Shown: in pieces, positions 6,095-7,012 of the stretch
Layout: the number at the start of each line of letters is the position of its first letter
How positions within the stretch are numbered: position 1 is the stretch's first letter
The notes under the pieces: model-generated
What the model was told of the DNA's origin: nothing
Seen by the model: only the letters and a program-made list of their open reading frames with translations
Databases searched by the model: none
NCBI GenBank assembly: GCA_947177825.1
Contig: CAMWWA010000066.1
Span: 1-7,012, forward strand
Origin: an uncultured Clostridia bacterium
GTDB taxonomy: Bacteria > Bacillota > Clostridia > Christensenellales > Borkfalkiaceae
Reading direction: 5' to 3'
DNA: 7,012 nt
Translations under genes and position numbers: made by a program

Positions 6095-7012
6095 TCAGAT
6101 GCGCGAGCCCTTGTTAATGAAGTAAGGCTTTTGCTCGCAGCCAGCCAAAGTTACACCGGCCGATATAGAGCTGTCCTTGTCGCTTACTACATACGAAAGG
6201 TTGCAGTCCTCGCCGATAACGTTTTCGCTCATTATAATGCAGTTTTTAAGGTGCGTACCCTCGCCGACTACAACGTTGCGGAAAAGTATGCAGTTTTCAA
6301 CCGTGCCCTCGATAAGACAGCCGTCGTGAATAAGCGAATTGGTAACCTTTGCGGTTGCCGTGATTTTTGCGGGAGGCGCGTCGTTTACCTTTGTGTAAAC
6401 GTCTCTGTCTCCGAATATTTCCTGCCTGATTGCTTTATCGAGCATATCCATATTCGACTTGTAGTACGACTGTAAGGAGTCGATATTGCTGTAATAACCG
6501 TCGAGCTTATAGCCGTAAATCTTACCCGTCTTTATTGCGGGAAGAATTATATCCTTCGAAAAGCTGGTAAGTCCCCTAGCAATGGCCGTCTGCAACAGGT
6601 TAAGCAAATACGTAGTGCGCGCAACGAATACGTTGATATAGTGCTTTCTTACGCCCTTGCCCTTTGCGTTTATGTCAATCGAATTGACCTTGCCGTCCTT
6701 TTCGGTATCGAGCATTATATAAGAAGTGCAGTCGCCGCAATCGTGCTCGTGATATACCATGGTAATATCGGCGTTGTGCGCGATATGCTCTTCAATTACC
6801 TTGCTGTAATCGAGCTTGTACACCGCGTCGCTGTCGGCAAGCACCACGAAATCTTCCTTAGCCTTTTTAAGGAACGCCGTCGTGCCCTTCAACGCTTCCA
6901 GTCTGTTCTGATAGAGCACTTCGCTCTCGTCGCTGTAAGGAGGCAACAAAATCAAACCGCCCTCCTTTCTCGCCAAATCCCACTCCTTGCCGGAACCGAG
7001 ATGGTCCATAAG
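6095..7012 (-). CDS. glgD: ADP-glucose pyrophosphorylase GlgD-type (regulatory) subunit, 5' end outside window
   Basis: This is the C-terminal part of a glucose-1-phosphate adenylyltransferase paralogue. The frame stays open through the last base of the window (Leu codon before the first Met), so the visible 305 codons lack roughly 65 N-terminal residues compared with Bacillus GlgD (about 340). Numbering from the Met at 7009, the nucleotidyltransferase part shows HLGSGKEWDL (3-12), LLPPY (21-25), YQNRLEALKGT (33-43), VVLADSDAVYKLDY (55-68), and GYYSNIDSLQSYYKSNMDML (171-190). A left-handed beta-helix of hexapeptide type follows (about 215-290). Catalytic GlgC has GDHIYKMDY-like and WxDVGT motifs where this protein has DSDAVYKLDY and YYSNIDS. 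That pattern is the GlgD type, known to be poorly active alone and to modulate GlgC in a GlgC/GlgD heterotetramer. A glgC is therefore expected just upstream, beyond position 7012. The stop is 28 nt before the glgA ATG. Confidence 0.93.
   Translation of the reverse strand, partial: LMDHLGSGKEWDLARKEGGLILLPPYSDESEVLYQNRLEALKGTTAFLKKAKEDFVVLADSDAVYKLDYSKVIEEHIAHNADITMVYHEHDCGDCTSYIMLDTEKDGKVNSIDINAKGKGVRKHYINVFVARTTYLLNLLQTAIARGLTSFSKDIILPAIKTGKIYGYKLDGYYSNIDSLQSYYKSNMDMLDKAIRQEIFGDRDVYTKVNDAPPAKITATAKVTNSLIHDGCLIEGTVENCILFRNVVVGEGTHLKNCIIMSENVIGEDCNLSYVVSDKDSSISAGVTLAGCEQKPYFINKGSRI

Noticed and set aside
5849..6475. Plus-strand open frame of 208 codons across the glgD/glgA junction
   Set aside because: It is antisense to two clearly recognised genes, has no ribosome binding site or promoter of its own that I can see, and its translation lacks any family feature. 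It is a shadow of GC-skewed codons on the other strand.
1..7012. CRISPR arrays, insertion sequences, tRNA/rRNA genes, riboswitches, toxin-antitoxin or phage-defence genes
   Set aside because: I looked for spaced direct repeats, terminal inverted repeats, transposase or nuclease motifs and long structured leaders on both strands and saw none. All gaps between genes are under 135 bases and are explained by promoters or terminators.

Overview
The window looks like chromosomal sequence from a Bacillota (Firmicutes) bacterium, probably of the Clostridia type. The reasons are the non-catalytic GlgD-type ADP-glucose pyrophosphorylase subunit, which is largely a Bacillota gene, the glgD-glgA-glgP order, AGGAG-type ribosome binding sites, near-consensus TTGACA/TATAAT promoters, and moderate GC (about 35% in the first gene and near 50% in a glgP sample, both hand-counted). 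I cannot name the genus.

Left part (1-2070). A small AT-rich lipoprotein gene on the plus strand (23-460) faces a minus-strand PAP2-family membrane phosphatase gene (544-1161), and a bidirectional terminator hairpin lies between them. The phosphatase gene is divergent from a plus-strand gene for an unrecognised polytopic membrane protein (1293-2012). The 131-bp divergent spacer holds two near-perfect sigma-A promoters. In each, the -10 hexamer ends exactly 6 nt before the ATG, so both mRNAs should be leaderless. A strong GC-rich terminator (2030-2062) closes the membrane protein gene against the convergent glycogen operon.

Right part (2078-7012). This is a minus-strand glycogen operon read in the order glgD (5' end outside the window), glgA, glgP, with gaps of 28 and 23 nt and no internal terminator or promoter that I can see. 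GlgD, presumably with a GlgC encoded upstream beyond the window, makes ADP-glucose. GlgA extends the alpha-1,4-glucan from it. GlgP releases glucose-1-phosphate from the stored polymer. Making and breaking down the polymer are therefore co-transcribed. GlgA has a 40-residue Lys/Thr/Ala-rich N-terminal extension and Gln in place of the usual Lys of its KxGGL motif.

I found no mobile element, CRISPR array, tRNA, rRNA or defence-like system. The most unusual signal is the pair of matched leaderless promoters. Most of the window is otherwise ordinary core metabolism.
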